This document shows positions 63,904 to 64,000 of a stretch of 64,000 nucleotides of DNA, one piece after another. Made by a program: the position numbers and the translations under genes. How positions within the stretch are numbered: the first letter of the stretch is position 1; each line of letters opens with the position of its first letter. The notes beneath the pieces are model-generated. The model had not been told where the DNA came from. It made no database searches and worked only from the letters and a program-made list of their open reading frames with translations. This DNA comes from Brevundimonas sp. (GTDB lineage Bacteria > Pseudomonadota > Alphaproteobacteria > Caulobacterales > Caulobacteraceae), in assembly GCA_003248965.1 (NCBI GenBank), contig QFQU01000017.1, forward strand, positions 8,194 through 72,193, given 5' to 3'.

Positions 63904-64000
63904 AAAAAAGGCCGCTCCCGACTGACGTGCCCCCCCCTGGTCCCTCGATCATTGTGAGAGCCCAGGGGTTTGATAGCCGATCTGCGTCGCCGGCGGGAGC
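63904..64000 (-). ncRNA. Possible structured RNA or branched terminator at the window edge
   Basis: Nested pairings on the minus strand: CGGGAGC (63994-64000) with GCTCCCG (63914-63920), and CCAGGGG (63962-63968) with CCCCTGG (63934-63940), ended by a T6 run (63909-63904). The 5' end may lie beyond the window. It could be the 3' part of a small RNA or a transcription end of a gene to the right. No RNA family recognised. Confidence 0.4.

Overview
The window is GC-rich chromosomal DNA from an alphaproteobacterium of the Caulobacterales, most likely Brevundimonas or a close relative. The markers are a CcrM-type methyltransferase, a TipF-like EAL protein, a DUF2093 protein, a complete division and cell wall (dcw) gene series with alphaproteobacterial features, and large TonB-dependent receptors. 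No prophage, integrase, IS transposase, CRISPR array or plasmid gene was seen. The assignment rests on recognised families and was not checked by a search.

Region 1 (1-9.3 kb): dusA diverges from a FecI-type sigma factor, FecR and a STN-type TonB receptor. Two near-identical promoter elements with the same internal spacing precede the sigma gene and the receptor. The receptor is broken by one in-frame amber codon. A PafA-like phosphatase and an M19 dipeptidase follow.

Region 2 (9.3-26.7 kb): ordinary housekeeping and envelope genes. These are phoH, a gamma-carbonic anhydrase, ribF, a MaoC protein, a HAD phosphatase, tipF with a small lipoprotein gene, an SDR, an LpxL-type acyltransferase, a CheY-like regulator, an M23 peptidase with DUF2093, a CPA2 antiporter, a CoA-lyase/SDR pair, fRMsr, a DUF1328 protein missed by length filters, a small frameshifted gene, a tRNA with anticodon CAT, a SIMPL protein, SppA and an AmpD-type amidase.

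Region 3 (26.7-60.4 kb): rnpB leads into the dcw cluster. The first block is mraZ-rsmH-ftsL-ftsI-murE-murF-mraY-murD-ftsW-murG, mostly with overlapping start and stop codons. murD carries an in-frame paired-hairpin repeat. The cluster is then split by about 13 kb: mscS, a DUF559 nuclease gene enclosed by 55-58 bp inverted repeats, a small exported protein, smc, two dsbA-like genes, a DUF721 gene, mutY, a glycogen-debranching-type hydrolase, a GT4 glycosyltransferase and ccrM. It resumes with murC, murB, ddl, ftsQ and ftsA, with three unrecognised genes between them. ftsZ does not follow ftsA.

Region 4 (60.4-64 kb): a second large TonB-dependent receptor with its own promoter and terminator, then the edge of a possible structured RNA on the minus strand.

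Functionally, region 3 joins peptidoglycan precursor synthesis (MurC-F, MraY, MurG, Ddl), septal machinery (FtsI, FtsL, FtsQ, FtsA, FtsW), chromosome organisation (SMC) and cell-cycle DNA methylation (CcrM). ccrM and murC are transcribed from a shared divergent region holding a CtrA-like box and a GANTC site. The best candidates for something undescribed are the DUF559/inverted-repeat unit, the repeat inside murD, the paired FecI-type promoters with the interrupted receptor, and the terminator-ended minus-strand regions without a gene.
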